Shown here: piece after piece, positions 35,887 through 43,593 of the stretch | Layout of the letters: each line of letters opens with the position of its first letter | Numbering within the stretch: the stretch's first letter is position 1 | Assembly: GCA_046296415.1 (NCBI GenBank) | Contig: JBKBLN010000006.1 | Span: 1-50,173, forward strand | Length of the DNA stretch: 50,173 bases | Direction: 5' to 3' | Source of the DNA: CAYNRA01 sp046296415 | GTDB lineage: Bacteria > Bacteroidota > Bacteroidia > Cytophagales > Spirosomataceae | Position numbers and translations under genes: made by a program | The notes under the pieces: generated by a model | Told to the model about the DNA's origin: nothing | What the model saw: the letters and a program-made list of their open reading frames with translations, nothing else | The model's database searches: none

Positions 35887-38800
35887 ATGAAACACTTTAT
35901 TCTTTTAGGACTGTCTCTGCTCCTTTTTCGGGCAGGGTTTGCCCAACAATTTCCCGTCGACTGCCGTGTACTCTTGTCGCCACCCTATTCCGGGATGCTG
36001 GCCGACTATACCCAAAGTCCCTCCCGACTGCGCATCCAACTCACCCTGCGCGATCTTTCCCAACCTAGTTTACAAGTCTCCCTTCGGGTCCGACTTTTAG
36101 GCCCTGGACTCGTCATGGGTAACTCCCCTGACTTCATCCAATCGCGGCCTATTATCCTGTCTCCCGGCATTCCGACCACCCTTTCGGGTCTTGATCTGGT
36201 CGAACATTTCTCCCCGCTCAACTGGAACATCGAGGGTCTCTACGACCCCCAAAATCCCCTACCGCCCGGCCGCTACGAATGGGAAGTGGTCGCGGTGGAG
36301 CTGTTTCGGGACCGACAAGTATCCAATGTCGAACGGGCCTTCTGGAATTGGTCCTCGCATCTGCCGCCACAGCTTCAAAGTCCGCTCGGAGATCAATCTC
36401 CCGCCCCCGGACTCCTATTCTCTTGGCGTAGCCGCTCGTTTTTGCCCTTGAATCGGGCGTGGTATCGGTTGTTTTTGTATGAATTGGATGAGGACGACGA
36501 CCCGCAGTTTGTCTCCCTATCCGGTGCGCCGCCTTTTCGGGTGATTGAAACCGGACAAACCAGCTATTTCTATGGCCCCGGCGAAGTGCCCCTCACCCCC
36601 GGCAAGCGCTATGCGTGGCGGGTGCAGGCTACCGACTGGCAGGGCGAAACGCACTTCGAACTCGATGGCTGGAGTGAAGCATGTGCCTTTCGGGTCCTTG
36701 GTCCGCCCTGTTTGGCCCCCAAACCCACCGTGTATGTCCAACCGCCCAGTGCCGTAGAGCTGGTGTGGGATCCTGTGCCGGAGGTGGAGCGGTATGAAAT
36801 TCAGGTGCGTAAAAAAGAAAATGAGGTACAAACTTTCTCTACCGACGTCCCCCGGTGGGTGCTCCGCCAACAAAATCCGGGCGATTATACCTTTCGGGTG
36901 CAGAGTGTCTGTGGAATTGGGCGGATGAGTGCTTGGACGAGCTGGCAGCCGTACGTCATTCCTGAGGAGGAGGAAGAAGAAAGCTGGATGTCGGATCCTG
37001 ACCTTGTATATAGTGTAGAACCAGAACCCGAGCCCAATATTCCCGATCCCATCGAGACCGCCCGAGAGGATTTGACTCGTATTTTGGATGAGCCGTTTGA
37101 GTTTTTGATTGTGCCTAGAGACGGGGAATGTGTGGGCTGTGAGGACACAAGATGTGTGGTCTGTGAGGACACAGACCACGGGGACACAGACCACGGGGGG
37201 GCTTCCACCGTCTTGCACGTCCTGAGCGAGGCCACGACGGTAGAGCAGTTGGAGGCGATTGTCAAGCCCCTCAAACCCCAGTGTATTGGCGTGGTGAGCA
37301 ACTTTTCCTGCGGAACAGCCGAGGAGATTCCGATTTACTCAGGTGAAATCATCTCCGTCAAACCCGGCGATGAGGTGATGATGAACACCCTGAAGCTACA
37401 GATTGTCGAGATCGACGGCCAAGGCAACGGCATCGGTACGGTCAAAGTACCTATGATGGGCATGGCCAAGGTGGGGGTGAAATTGGTGAACCTCAAAGTC
37501 GCCGAGGGCGGCTGTGTGGTGGATGGGTATGCCGAGACGTCCAGCGACGTGCCGTTGTTGGTATTGGATGAGAAGTTGAAGAAGAATTTGAAGGCCATTG
37601 CTGTCGCCAGTCAGCTTGTGGCCGAAGTTGGCAAAACCTACGCCAGGGCGATTGCGGAGAAGATCAATGATTTTCGGGAGGGTGTGGACAAAATCAGAGC
37701 TTGGGCCAAGGGCTACCAGGGTGGAAATGCCGATGCCGGCAAAGCCAAGGCTTTTCAGGCGTATAGTCAGCAAGCGGGAAAGGCCATGTTGGAAAACAAA
37801 GCGGTGCCCGATAGTCTAAAATCAGCCCTGAATGCAGCCCAGGAAAAATCCAAAGAAGCGTGGACGTTCTTTCAGACGGGCAAGCCCTGTGAAGTAAGCG
37901 GCGGGGGTGGCGGAAATCACCACAAAACCTTCCCCGTCGCCGATTGTGCGGGTTATGCGGCGGCTATTGAGGCCGAGATGGTGCAATTGGAGCAGATACG
38001 AGCGGTGACGACCTGTGATTGCAACTGGATTCGGCAAATGATGGAGGCGAGTAACCACTGTGAGGAACTCGGCGATCGACTGGCCAAGATACGGGCGGTG
38101 AATCAAACGTCTGATAAGGTCTATACCCAGTTCAACAAACCCAGTTTTGGGCTGAATTCTTGGCAGAGTCGGTATGTAAAAGTAGATGGGCAGTGTTATG
38201 GCATACGGCTAACGCCGATGTTTGTGGAGGGCGTGGCCGACTTGGATTTCAAGCGTTTCAAAAAAGACCGAGCCACGCAGACGATCCAGGTATTGGATGG
38301 GAACGAAAAAAATATACTGGAAATCAAGGTATTGAGCGGAGATTGGGATAAATTGGATCAGTATTTGGGTTTCCATTCAAAAACCACATCTGTTCCAGGC
38401 GCGGGGTCCAGTACGGAAGGAAAATACATCACGGGTAAGCAATTGAAGTCGATTTTCCCCAGCACCAGCCAGCGTAGATGCAATGAAGTGGCGGCGTTGA
38501 TTAATAAATATGCCGACAAGTTTGAAATCAATACACCTTTGAGGTTGGCGCATTTTATTGCGCAAACAGGTTATGAAACTTCAGGATTTCGTGCCAATAA
38601 AGGTGCTGAAAGTGGCTGTTATACTTCGAATAATTCAAGTTGGTCGGGTTGGATTAATAAAAAAAGTTGGTCGGAGCCCAACTTTAAGTTGGGTTGCCTG
38701 GGGTACATTTCTACCAAAAAAGGAAAGAAAAAATTACCTTGGAAATCAATCGCGGATGTTCCCTCCCGATATATTTGTGGAAGTTCAAACCCTAAATCTA

Positions 38801-39201
38801 TCGCTGAAAGAAACTTTTTCAGTTATGTATATCAATGTGAAGGCGATAATGGAGACGAAGAAAGTATGGATGGTTACAAATACAGAGGGCACGGTTGGAT
38901 TCAATTAACATGGAAAAAACAATACGTTGAGTTCAATGAATGGATGAAATTGACCACTCCAGATGAATTTCAGGATGTTGTAGCAAAACCTGATTTGATT
39001 GGTCTAGATAAAACCATTGATGCAATTTCTGGCATGTGGTTCTGGCAAACAAGGGGTTTGAATAAAACAGCTGATAAAATAGAGGAAAATAGTTCATTGG
39101 AAGAATTTAAAAAGCTTACAAGATTGATAAATTCTGCTGCTCTTGGAAATCAGAATAGGAAAGAACTCTTTGAAAAAACAATTGAAAGCCTAAAAAAATG
39201 A
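35887..39201 (+). CDS. TANFOR/Fn3 secreted polymorphic toxin with GH19-like lytic C-terminus
   Basis: A 1104-residue exported protein. A signal peptide (FILLGLSLLLFRAGFAQ) precedes a TANFOR-type N-terminus (FPVDCRVLLSPPYSGMLADY, LPPGRYEWEVVAVE) to about residue 300, with LTPGKRYAWRVQATD, then an Fn3 module to about 360 and an acidic EEEEEE linker. Residues 415-437 (VGCEDTRCVVCEDTDHGDTD) are the translation of a palindromic DNA element. A central helical region follows. A pretoxin segment (809-874) is nearly identical in DNA to the orphan cassette downstream. The CT (875-1104) is GH19/lysozyme-like: LAHFIAQTGYETSGF with the acidic catalytic candidate, YRGHGWIQLTW and SGMWFWQTRG. It probably attacks peptidoglycan of competitors. 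ATGA overlap couples it to the immunity gene. Confidence 0.8.
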   Translation: MKHFILLGLSLLLFRAGFAQQFPVDCRVLLSPPYSGMLADYTQSPSRLRIQLTLRDLSQPSLQVSLRVRLLGPGLVMGNSPDFIQSRPIILSPGIPTTLSGLDLVEHFSPLNWNIEGLYDPQNPLPPGRYEWEVVAVELFRDRQVSNVERAFWNWSSHLPPQLQSPLGDQSPAPGLLFSWRSRSFLPLNRAWYRLFLYELDEDDDPQFVSLSGAPPFRVIETGQTSYFYGPGEVPLTPGKRYAWRVQATDWQGETHFELDGWSEACAFRVLGPPCLAPKPTVYVQPPSAVELVWDPVPEVERYEIQVRKKENEVQTFSTDVPRWVLRQQNPGDYTFRVQSVCGIGRMSAWTSWQPYVIPEEEEEESWMSDPDLVYSVEPEPEPNIPDPIETAREDLTRILDEPFEFLIVPRDGECVGCEDTRCVVCEDTDHGDTDHGGASTVLHVLSEATTVEQLEAIVKPLKPQCIGVVSNFSCGTAEEIPIYSGEIISVKPGDEVMMNTLKLQIVEIDGQGNGIGTVKVPMMGMAKVGVKLVNLKVAEGGCVVDGYAETSSDVPLLVLDEKLKKNLKAIAVASQLVAEVGKTYARAIAEKINDFREGVDKIRAWAKGYQGGNADAGKAKAFQAYSQQAGKAMLENKAVPDSLKSALNAAQEKSKEAWTFFQTGKPCEVSGGGGGNHHKTFPVADCAGYAAAIEAEMVQLEQIRAVTTCDCNWIRQMMEASNHCEELGDRLAKIRAVNQTSDKVYTQFNKPSFGLNSWQSRYVKVDGQCYGIRLTPMFVEGVADLDFKRFKKDRATQTIQVLDGNEKNILEIKVLSGDWDKLDQYLGFHSKTTSVPGAGSSTEGKYITGKQLKSIFPSTSQRRCNEVAALINKYADKFEINTPLRLAHFIAQTGYETSGFRANKGAESGCYTSNNSSWSGWINKKSWSEPNFKLGCLGYISTKKGKKKLPWKSIADVPSRYICGSSNPKSIAERNFFSYVYQCEGDNGDEESMDGYKYRGHGWIQLTWKKQYVEFNEWMKLTTPDEFQDVVAKPDLIGLDKTIDAISGMWFWQTRGLNKTADKIEENSSLEEFKKLTRLINSAALGNQNRKELFEKTIESLKK
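37134..37198 (+). repeat. palindromic GGTCTGTG element inserted in frame in a coding region
   Basis: GTGGTCTGTG (37156-37165) pairs with CACAGACCAC (37170-37179) around an AGGA loop, flanked by partial copies (GTGAGGACACA and GGACACAGACCACGG). The element is translated as a CEDT/DHGD-type linker inside the toxin. Sister copies lie at 39977-40109 and 41819-41858. Confidence 0.85.
38312..38507 (+). repeat. 196-bp direct repeat, copy 1 (pretoxin segment)
   Basis: Aligns without gaps to 40117-40312. By eye there are three differences in 196 positions, all at third codon positions (GAA/GAG, GGA/GGG, CAG/CAA). Homology stops abruptly at the start of the lytic domain. Confidence 0.93.
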
Positions 39202-39926
39202 AACTACTATCAACAATCTTTTACTTTCTCCTACTAGGTCCAAATTTATATTCGCAGTCGCTTAACCAGTACTTAAATGGGGTTTGGAAAATGCAATGCT
39301 GTGATTCAGATTATTGGATAATATACAAAAATTCCATTTTTTGGATCAATGAAACTAATTTTCAAAATATCTCCAAGCCCTTTATCTACTTTTGTATACC
39401 AAGAGTGTTAACTTATGAAGAATTGGCTGATGGAAGGAGAGAATACAAGAAATCAATTCCGTTGGATTCGGTTGATTTTGACAAAGCAATAGTGCCAGAC
39501 CCAGAAACTGGGATAGAAGAAATATATTTAATGGAGTATCAGTCTGATGATGTAATAAATCAGAAAGAGATACTTATAACAGACACACCGCTAAGTTTAT
39601 CTTTGTATCATATTGATCCAGAGGAGAAGAACCAATTCTATGTTTGGGATGGGACTGCCCCTTCAAAAATTGTGTATTATAATCGAATCCTGAATCCTCC
39701 TGTTTATGTACTAGAATTTTTCAAAAAAATCGCTCCCGATCGATTTCGCAAGATTGTACTATCAAAAAGTCCTATTTTCGATAATTTCAAAAAAACAACC
39801 AAAATGTACCTAATAAAAGATGACACCGTGGAGATCATTGCTGAGGAAAGTTTATGGTTGCATATTCGCTTCTATGGACCAAGGAAAACCATCGAAGGTT
39901 GGATCAAAAAAACGGATGTGGAATAG
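39198..39926 (+). CDS. secreted immunity-protein candidate 1 (SH3-like C-terminus)
   Basis: A 242-residue protein with signal peptide (LLSTIFYFLLLGPNLYSQ) placing it in the periplasm, where a peptidoglycan-cleaving toxin would act. The body shows no recognised family. The last 60 residues (KMYLIKDDTVEIIAEE to EGWIKKTDVE) have the pattern of a bacterial SH3 domain and are shared with the second immunity candidate. Its ATG overlaps the toxin stop (ATGA), typical of effector-immunity pairs. The final 37 nt, including the stop codon, are identical to those of the second candidate. Immunity function is inferred from position, coupling and localisation. Confidence 0.7.
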   Translation: MKLLSTIFYFLLLGPNLYSQSLNQYLNGVWKMQCCDSDYWIIYKNSIFWINETNFQNISKPFIYFCIPRVLTYEELADGRREYKKSIPLDSVDFDKAIVPDPETGIEEIYLMEYQSDDVINQKEILITDTPLSLSLYHIDPEEKNQFYVWDGTAPSKIVYYNRILNPPVYVLEFFKKIAPDRFRKIVLSKSPIFDNFKKTTKMYLIKDDTVEIIAEESLWLHIRFYGPRKTIEGWIKKTDVE

Positions 39927-39976
39927 TTTTAGAGATAGGCTGGTTTGAATGAATTTTGTGTTGTGGGTTAAGTCCT

Positions 39977-40109
39977 CGGTCTGTGTCCTCACAGACCGAA
40001 ACCCCAGTCGGCCACGCCATGACTGAACGAAACACTCGTGGCCTGTGAGGACACAAGAAGTATGGTCTGTGAGGACACAAGTAGTATGGTCTGTGAGGAC
40101 ACAGACCAT
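39977..40109. repeat. palindromic GGTCTGTG element, copies 2 and 3
   Basis: CGGTCTGTG (39977-39985) pairs with CACAGACCG (39990-39998) around TCCT. ATGGTCTGTG (40086-40095) pairs with CACAGACCAT (40100-40109) around AGGA. Two half copies of the CTGTGAGGACACAAG type lie between. The pairs next to the shared core change on both arms (C-G, T-A, A-T), so pairing is retained. Confidence 0.85.
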
Positions 40110-40991
40110 GGGGAATATATACTGGAAATCAAGGTATTGAGCGGAGATTGGGATAAATTGGATCAGTATTTGGGTTTCCATTCAAAAACCACATCTGTTC
40201 CAGGCGCGGGGTCCAGTACGGAGGGGAAATACATCACGGGTAAGCAATTGAAGTCGATTTTCCCCAGCACCAGCCAACGTAGATGCAATGAAGTGGCGGC
40301 GTTGATTAATAAGTACGCGGAGGAATATGGATTAACTACCAAAGAGCGATTGGCTCATTTTATAGGGCAAATTGGGGCAGAGAGTAATTTATTAGACCTA
40401 AAAGAGCTTTACAAATACAGAAGTAAAGCTAGAATAAAAGAGATTTTTGGCAAGACGAAATACTGTGATCTATTTGAAGGATATGAGGCCGACCTCAGTA
40501 GGTGTAATGGTGAAAAGCCAATGGGCTGTGTTCCACCACTAACGGTAATTACATCCAATTTAGTTGTAAAAGACAAATACGTTAACTCCAAATTACTATT
40601 TGATTACACATATTCTTGCCGAATGGATAACGGCCCAACCACAACGGGAGATGGCAGCCGTTTTAGGGGTCGGGCCTTTATGCACCTGACGGGGAGAGAC
40701 AAATACACAGACCTTCAAAAAAAATGGAGCGCCTCATTTCCCAACGACCAAAAGGACTTCCTTTGTGATTCAGACGTTTGTGAAGCCAACCGTGAATTAT
40801 TGGTTACGGATTTAGATTTTGCCATGAAATCCTCATTGGCGTTTTGGAAAGCTGCAAAAGCTAATGATTTGGCGAATACGGTAACTGATAGCAGTATTAG
40901 AAATGTTTCTAGAAAAGTAAATGGAGGACCCAATGGAATAGAAACGAGAATTAGTTTAACAAAAAAAGGATTTAATATTTTAGAAAAATGA
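40038..40991 (+). CDS. orphan toxin cassette: leaderless pretoxin plus second GH19-like domain
   Basis: An open frame of 317 residues from GTG 40038 (ATG 40062 also possible), opened by an upstream TGA at 40020. It has no signal peptide. The first 27 residues (CEDTRSMVCEDTSSMVCEDT) are translated palindromic element. The next 65 duplicate the pretoxin of the full-length protein. The rest is a different GH19-like domain: LAHFIGQIGAESNLLDL with the catalytic-type Glu, and RFRGRAFMHLTGRDKYTDL, closer to classic GH19 than the first CT. Such leaderless modules act as reservoirs for replacing the tip of a full-length toxin by recombination. It may be silent. The ATGA overlap to the second immunity gene is intact. 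Confidence 0.7.
   Translation: MACEDTRSMVCEDTSSMVCEDTDHGEYILEIKVLSGDWDKLDQYLGFHSKTTSVPGAGSSTEGKYITGKQLKSIFPSTSQRRCNEVAALINKYAEEYGLTTKERLAHFIGQIGAESNLLDLKELYKYRSKARIKEIFGKTKYCDLFEGYEADLSRCNGEKPMGCVPPLTVITSNLVVKDKYVNSKLLFDYTYSCRMDNGPTTTGDGSRFRGRAFMHLTGRDKYTDLQKKWSASFPNDQKDFLCDSDVCEANRELLVTDLDFAMKSSLAFWKAAKANDLANTVTDSSIRNVSRKVNGGPNGIETRISLTKKGFNILEK
40117..40312 (+). repeat. 196-bp direct repeat, copy 2 (pretoxin segment)
   Basis: Counterpart of 38312-38507. It is fused on its 5' side directly to the palindromic element, whereas the element in the full-length gene lies about 1.1 kb upstream of copy 1. The fusion marks a rearrangement breakpoint near 40110-40117. Confidence 0.93.
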
Positions 40992-41749
40992 AAATAAAAT
41001 ATGTTTGGATACAATTAATTCTAATCTTTTCATCATTTGATATTTTTTCTCAAAAGAGTTATTCAAAGTATGATGGTATTTGGGAGTTCATTCCAATAAG
41101 TGGCAGTAATGATACAACATTTAAAACGTATAGTTTTTTTAGAAGCAACAAATCATTAGAAATATTTTATTGGAAGAACTCAAAAATTGCTGATACCTAT
41201 GGCACCCCCTTCTCCTACTACGGATTTTGGGATACTTCTTATTATGGGGGAGAAAATCAACCCAAACATATAACTGAACTAAAGCCGAATGGCAAATTTA
41301 TCTTTTTTTATGATGATTTAATTCATGACTTAAGTGAAGATGATAAAATTGGGTATGATAGTTTAGGTAATTTATATAGACCCACAAGAAAATGTGATTG
41401 GGGTTTTACAGATGATGGCAATGGGATAGAATTCAACTTTGGTCCGGAACCTGATGTGTATAAACGAGTAGAAAAAGTGCCTGATTATGTTTTATTATCA
41501 TTAAAGCAAAACAAGGAACATTGGAAAAAATATTTAGATTTTATTGAACATAAAGAGGTGGTCATTAAGACTGAGAAATCACGTATTTTTTCAACCCCCA
41601 ATCAACTTACCAAAATGTACTTGATCAAAGGAGATGAAGTAGAAGTGGTTGAGGAAAAGGAACAATGGTTGCGTATTCGATATTATGGAAATGGAGCAAC
41701 ATCTCGCAAGATCATCGAAGGTTGGATCAAAAAAACGGATGTGGAATAG
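40988..41749 (+). CDS. secreted immunity-protein candidate 2 (SH3-like C-terminus)
   Basis: A 253-residue protein with signal peptide (IQLILIFSSFDIFSQ), coupled to the orphan toxin cassette by ATGA. The N-terminal two thirds (KYDGIWEFIPISGS, SYYGFWDTSYYGG) differ from candidate 1 except for a general GxW start. The C-terminal SH3-like segment (KMYLIKGDEVEVVEEKEQWL, EGWIKKTDVE) is clearly homologous to it, and the last 37 nt are identical. This pattern, a variable body with a constant tail, fits an immunity protein matched to its own toxin. If expressed alone it could protect against siblings carrying this CT. Confidence 0.7.
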   Translation: MKIKYVWIQLILIFSSFDIFSQKSYSKYDGIWEFIPISGSNDTTFKTYSFFRSNKSLEIFYWKNSKIADTYGTPFSYYGFWDTSYYGGENQPKHITELKPNGKFIFFYDDLIHDLSEDDKIGYDSLGNLYRPTRKCDWGFTDDGNGIEFNFGPEPDVYKRVEKVPDYVLLSLKQNKEHWKKYLDFIEHKEVVIKTEKSRIFSTPNQLTKMYLIKGDEVEVVEEKEQWLRIRYYGNGATSRKIIEGWIKKTDVE

Positions 41750-41818
41750 GTTTCTTACGAGAATTGTGTGAGAAACAATCGGTTTGTGTGGTCTGAGAGG
41801 GCAGAAACTGTGGGGGTT

Positions 41819-41858
41819 GTGGTCTGTGAAGACACAGACCACGGACACAGACCACGGA
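41819..41858. repeat. palindromic GGTCTGTG element, copy 4
   Basis: GTGGTCTGTG (41819-41828) pairs with CACAGACCAC (41833-41842) around AAGA, followed by a partial copy GGACACAGACCACGG. It sits 69 nt after the second immunity stop and closes the cassette region. Confidence 0.85.
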
Positions 41859-41989
41859 ACATGTGGCCAATACGAAAAGTTAGGCAATGGGCCCCGCATT
41901 AGGAAAAGGTAAATGATAGATCCTTCAAGTTACATATTCATTCCATCACTAGCTGATAAAATAGCTTTTGTCTAACTATTTCTAGGTTT

Positions 41990-42003
41990 GTGACAAAAGT
42001 TAC
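41990..42003 (+). promoter_or_regulatory. Crp/Fnr-like palindrome upstream of tsdA-like gene
   Basis: GTGACAAAAGTTAC, inverse-complement GTAACTTTTGTCAC, matches the palindromes before the porin and SQR genes. TACCTTTG, a TAnnTTTG box, follows after exactly 22 nt (42026-42033). The spacing places the site near -42 of the presumed start, typical of class II activation. Confidence 0.65.
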
Positions 42004-42025
42004 CTTCTTGCGATTTGTGCTTTCC

Positions 42026-42033
42026 TACCTTTG
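42026..42033 (+). promoter_or_regulatory. -7 box TACCTTTG of the tsdA-like unit
   Basis: Matches TAnnTTTG and lies 34 nt before the ATG at 42068. A -33 element is not evident, as expected if an activator replaces it. Confidence 0.55.
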
Positions 42034-42067
42034 TTTTGTTAAACTCATGCAAGACAAATAACCTCTT

Positions 42068-43132
42068 ATGAATTCGATGGATCGCGAGACCAAGCAACTT
42101 TTGCGTTGGATGCAGCTACTAAAATTTTTGATTTTGGGAATCATCGTTCTTTTTTTTTCCACCTTATATGTGTTACAATGGGGTATTCCGGCTTGGATTT
42201 CTGAGGGTGAAATCACGACTGGGGAAGTCAAGGAAGATTCGGTTTCTAGGCCAAACCCGCTGTTTGTACAAGTGTGGACTGCACCCTCCGATTGGCGGTT
42301 GGACCGCCTTTCAAAAGATCAAAGGGAGGAAATTCAATATGGTAAAGAGTTGATTTCGCATACAGCCGCCTATTTAGGACCGAACGGAACCGTCGCTCAC
42401 CTTTCTAACGGCATGAATTGCCAAAATTGCCATGTTCAAGCGGGTCAACAACCTTGGGGTAACAATTATTTCGCTGTAGCCTCTACCTATCCCAAATTTA
42501 GGGCACGTTCAGGGATGGTGGAGAGTCAAGCCAAACGAGTGAATGATTGTTTTGAGCGGAGCTTGAATGGTCGAGCATTAGATACGACGAGTAGGGAAAT
42601 GCAAGCAATATTGGCGTACATGCGTTGGTTGGGGTCGGATGTTAAAAAAGGAACGGTACCAAAAGGTAGTGGTATTTTCAAATTAGCGGTTTTGGATCGT
42701 GCGGCGGATCCCATCAAAGGAAAAACGATTTATCAGGCAAAATGTCAAAGTTGCCATCAGGAAGACGGTGGAGGGCTAAAAAATGGTAAAGAATATACAT
42801 ACCCTCCGTTGTGGGGAGAGCACAGCTACAATGATGGCGCAGGGTTGTACCGATTATCCAATTTTGCGGGGTATGTTAAATACAATATGCCTTTGGGCGC
42901 CACGTATGAGACCCCACAATTAACGGATGAGGAAGCTTGGGATTTGGCTGCCTTCGTAAACTCCATGCCTCGGCCTAAAAAGGATATACAACAGGATTGG
43001 CCCAAAATTTCTGAAAAACCGTTTGATCACCCCTTTGGCCCCTATGCAGATCCATTTTCAGAGGATCAACACAAGTTTGGACCATTTGGTCCTATCCAAA
43101 AATGGAAAAAAGAGCACTCCAAATCAAAATAA
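42068..43132 (+). CDS. membrane-anchored di-heme cytochrome c, TsdA (thiosulfate dehydrogenase)-like
   Basis: A 354-residue periplasmic cytochrome. One uncleaved helix at about residues 15-38 anchors it. Two haem c motifs are CQNCH (C118, C121, H122) and CQSCH (C226, C229, H230). Long stretches match TsdA-type enzymes: GNNYFAVASTYPKFRARSG, RVNDCFERSLNG, SGIFKLAVLDRAADP, YPPLWGEHSYNDGAGLYRL and NMPLGATYE. TsdA oxidises thiosulfate to tetrathionate or runs the reverse reaction. C181-type Cys in NDCFERS may correspond to the unusual active-site haem cysteine. It leads the unit with DsrE and SoxB-like genes. The proline-rich end after residue 310 is unusual. Confidence 0.85.
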   Translation: MNSMDRETKQLLRWMQLLKFLILGIIVLFFSTLYVLQWGIPAWISEGEITTGEVKEDSVSRPNPLFVQVWTAPSDWRLDRLSKDQREEIQYGKELISHTAAYLGPNGTVAHLSNGMNCQNCHVQAGQQPWGNNYFAVASTYPKFRARSGMVESQAKRVNDCFERSLNGRALDTTSREMQAILAYMRWLGSDVKKGTVPKGSGIFKLAVLDRAADPIKGKTIYQAKCQSCHQEDGGGLKNGKEYTYPPLWGEHSYNDGAGLYRLSNFAGYVKYNMPLGATYETPQLTDEEAWDLAAFVNSMPRPKKDIQQDWPKISEKPFDHPFGPYADPFSEDQHKFGPFGPIQKWKKEHSKSK

Positions 43133-43152
43133 ACCATTTAATCACCTACCTA

Positions 43153-43578
43153 ATGAAACGATTCTTATTTGTCCTTCTGGCTTTTTCGATGGTGCCGATC
43201 TCTGGATTTGCTCAAAAGAAAAAGACGAAGTTAGAGCATCCGGTTGTATTTCATTTATCAACTGGGGATACGGCGGCTTATACCGCCTTGACGGTCCAAC
43301 TGAATAATGTATTGAACTACTGGCCAAAGGCCAGTATCGAAGTTGTGGTGCACAACAATGGAATTGCATTTATGCAAAAAAGTGTATCCAAACATGCCGC
43401 GGCCATTCAAGCATTGGCAGACCGAGGAGTTGTATTTGCGGTATGTGAAAATACCATGAAACGAAAAAAACTCGAGAAATCACACATCCTTGAGGCGGCT
43501 CAGTTTGTACCGGTGGGCTTGGCAGAAATCATTTTAAAACAAGAACAAGGGTGGTCCTATATTAAATCTGGATTTTAA
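43153..43578 (+). CDS. secreted DsrE/DsrF-like protein
   Basis: A 141-residue protein from ATG 43153, chosen because it gives a signal peptide (RFLFVLLAFSMVPISGFAQ); ATG 43102 lies inside the upstream gene. The DsrE fold is visible in HPVVFHLSTGDTAAYTALTVQLNNVL, IEVVVHNNGIAFM and LADRGVVFAVCENTM, whose Cys is the sulfur-carrier position in related proteins. It is probably a periplasmic sulfur-binding or transfer partner of the TsdA- and SoxB-like enzymes on either side. Confidence 0.82.
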   Translation: MKRFLFVLLAFSMVPISGFAQKKKTKLEHPVVFHLSTGDTAAYTALTVQLNNVLNYWPKASIEVVVHNNGIAFMQKSVSKHAAAIQALADRGVVFAVCENTMKRKKLEKSHILEAAQFVPVGLAEIILKQEQGWSYIKSGF

Positions 43579-43593
43579 TCTCTTGAAAACCCT

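Noticed and set aside
36517..37218. 233-residue antisense frame opposite the TANFOR gene
   Set aside because: The sense strand has a signal peptide and family motifs; the antisense frame has neither.
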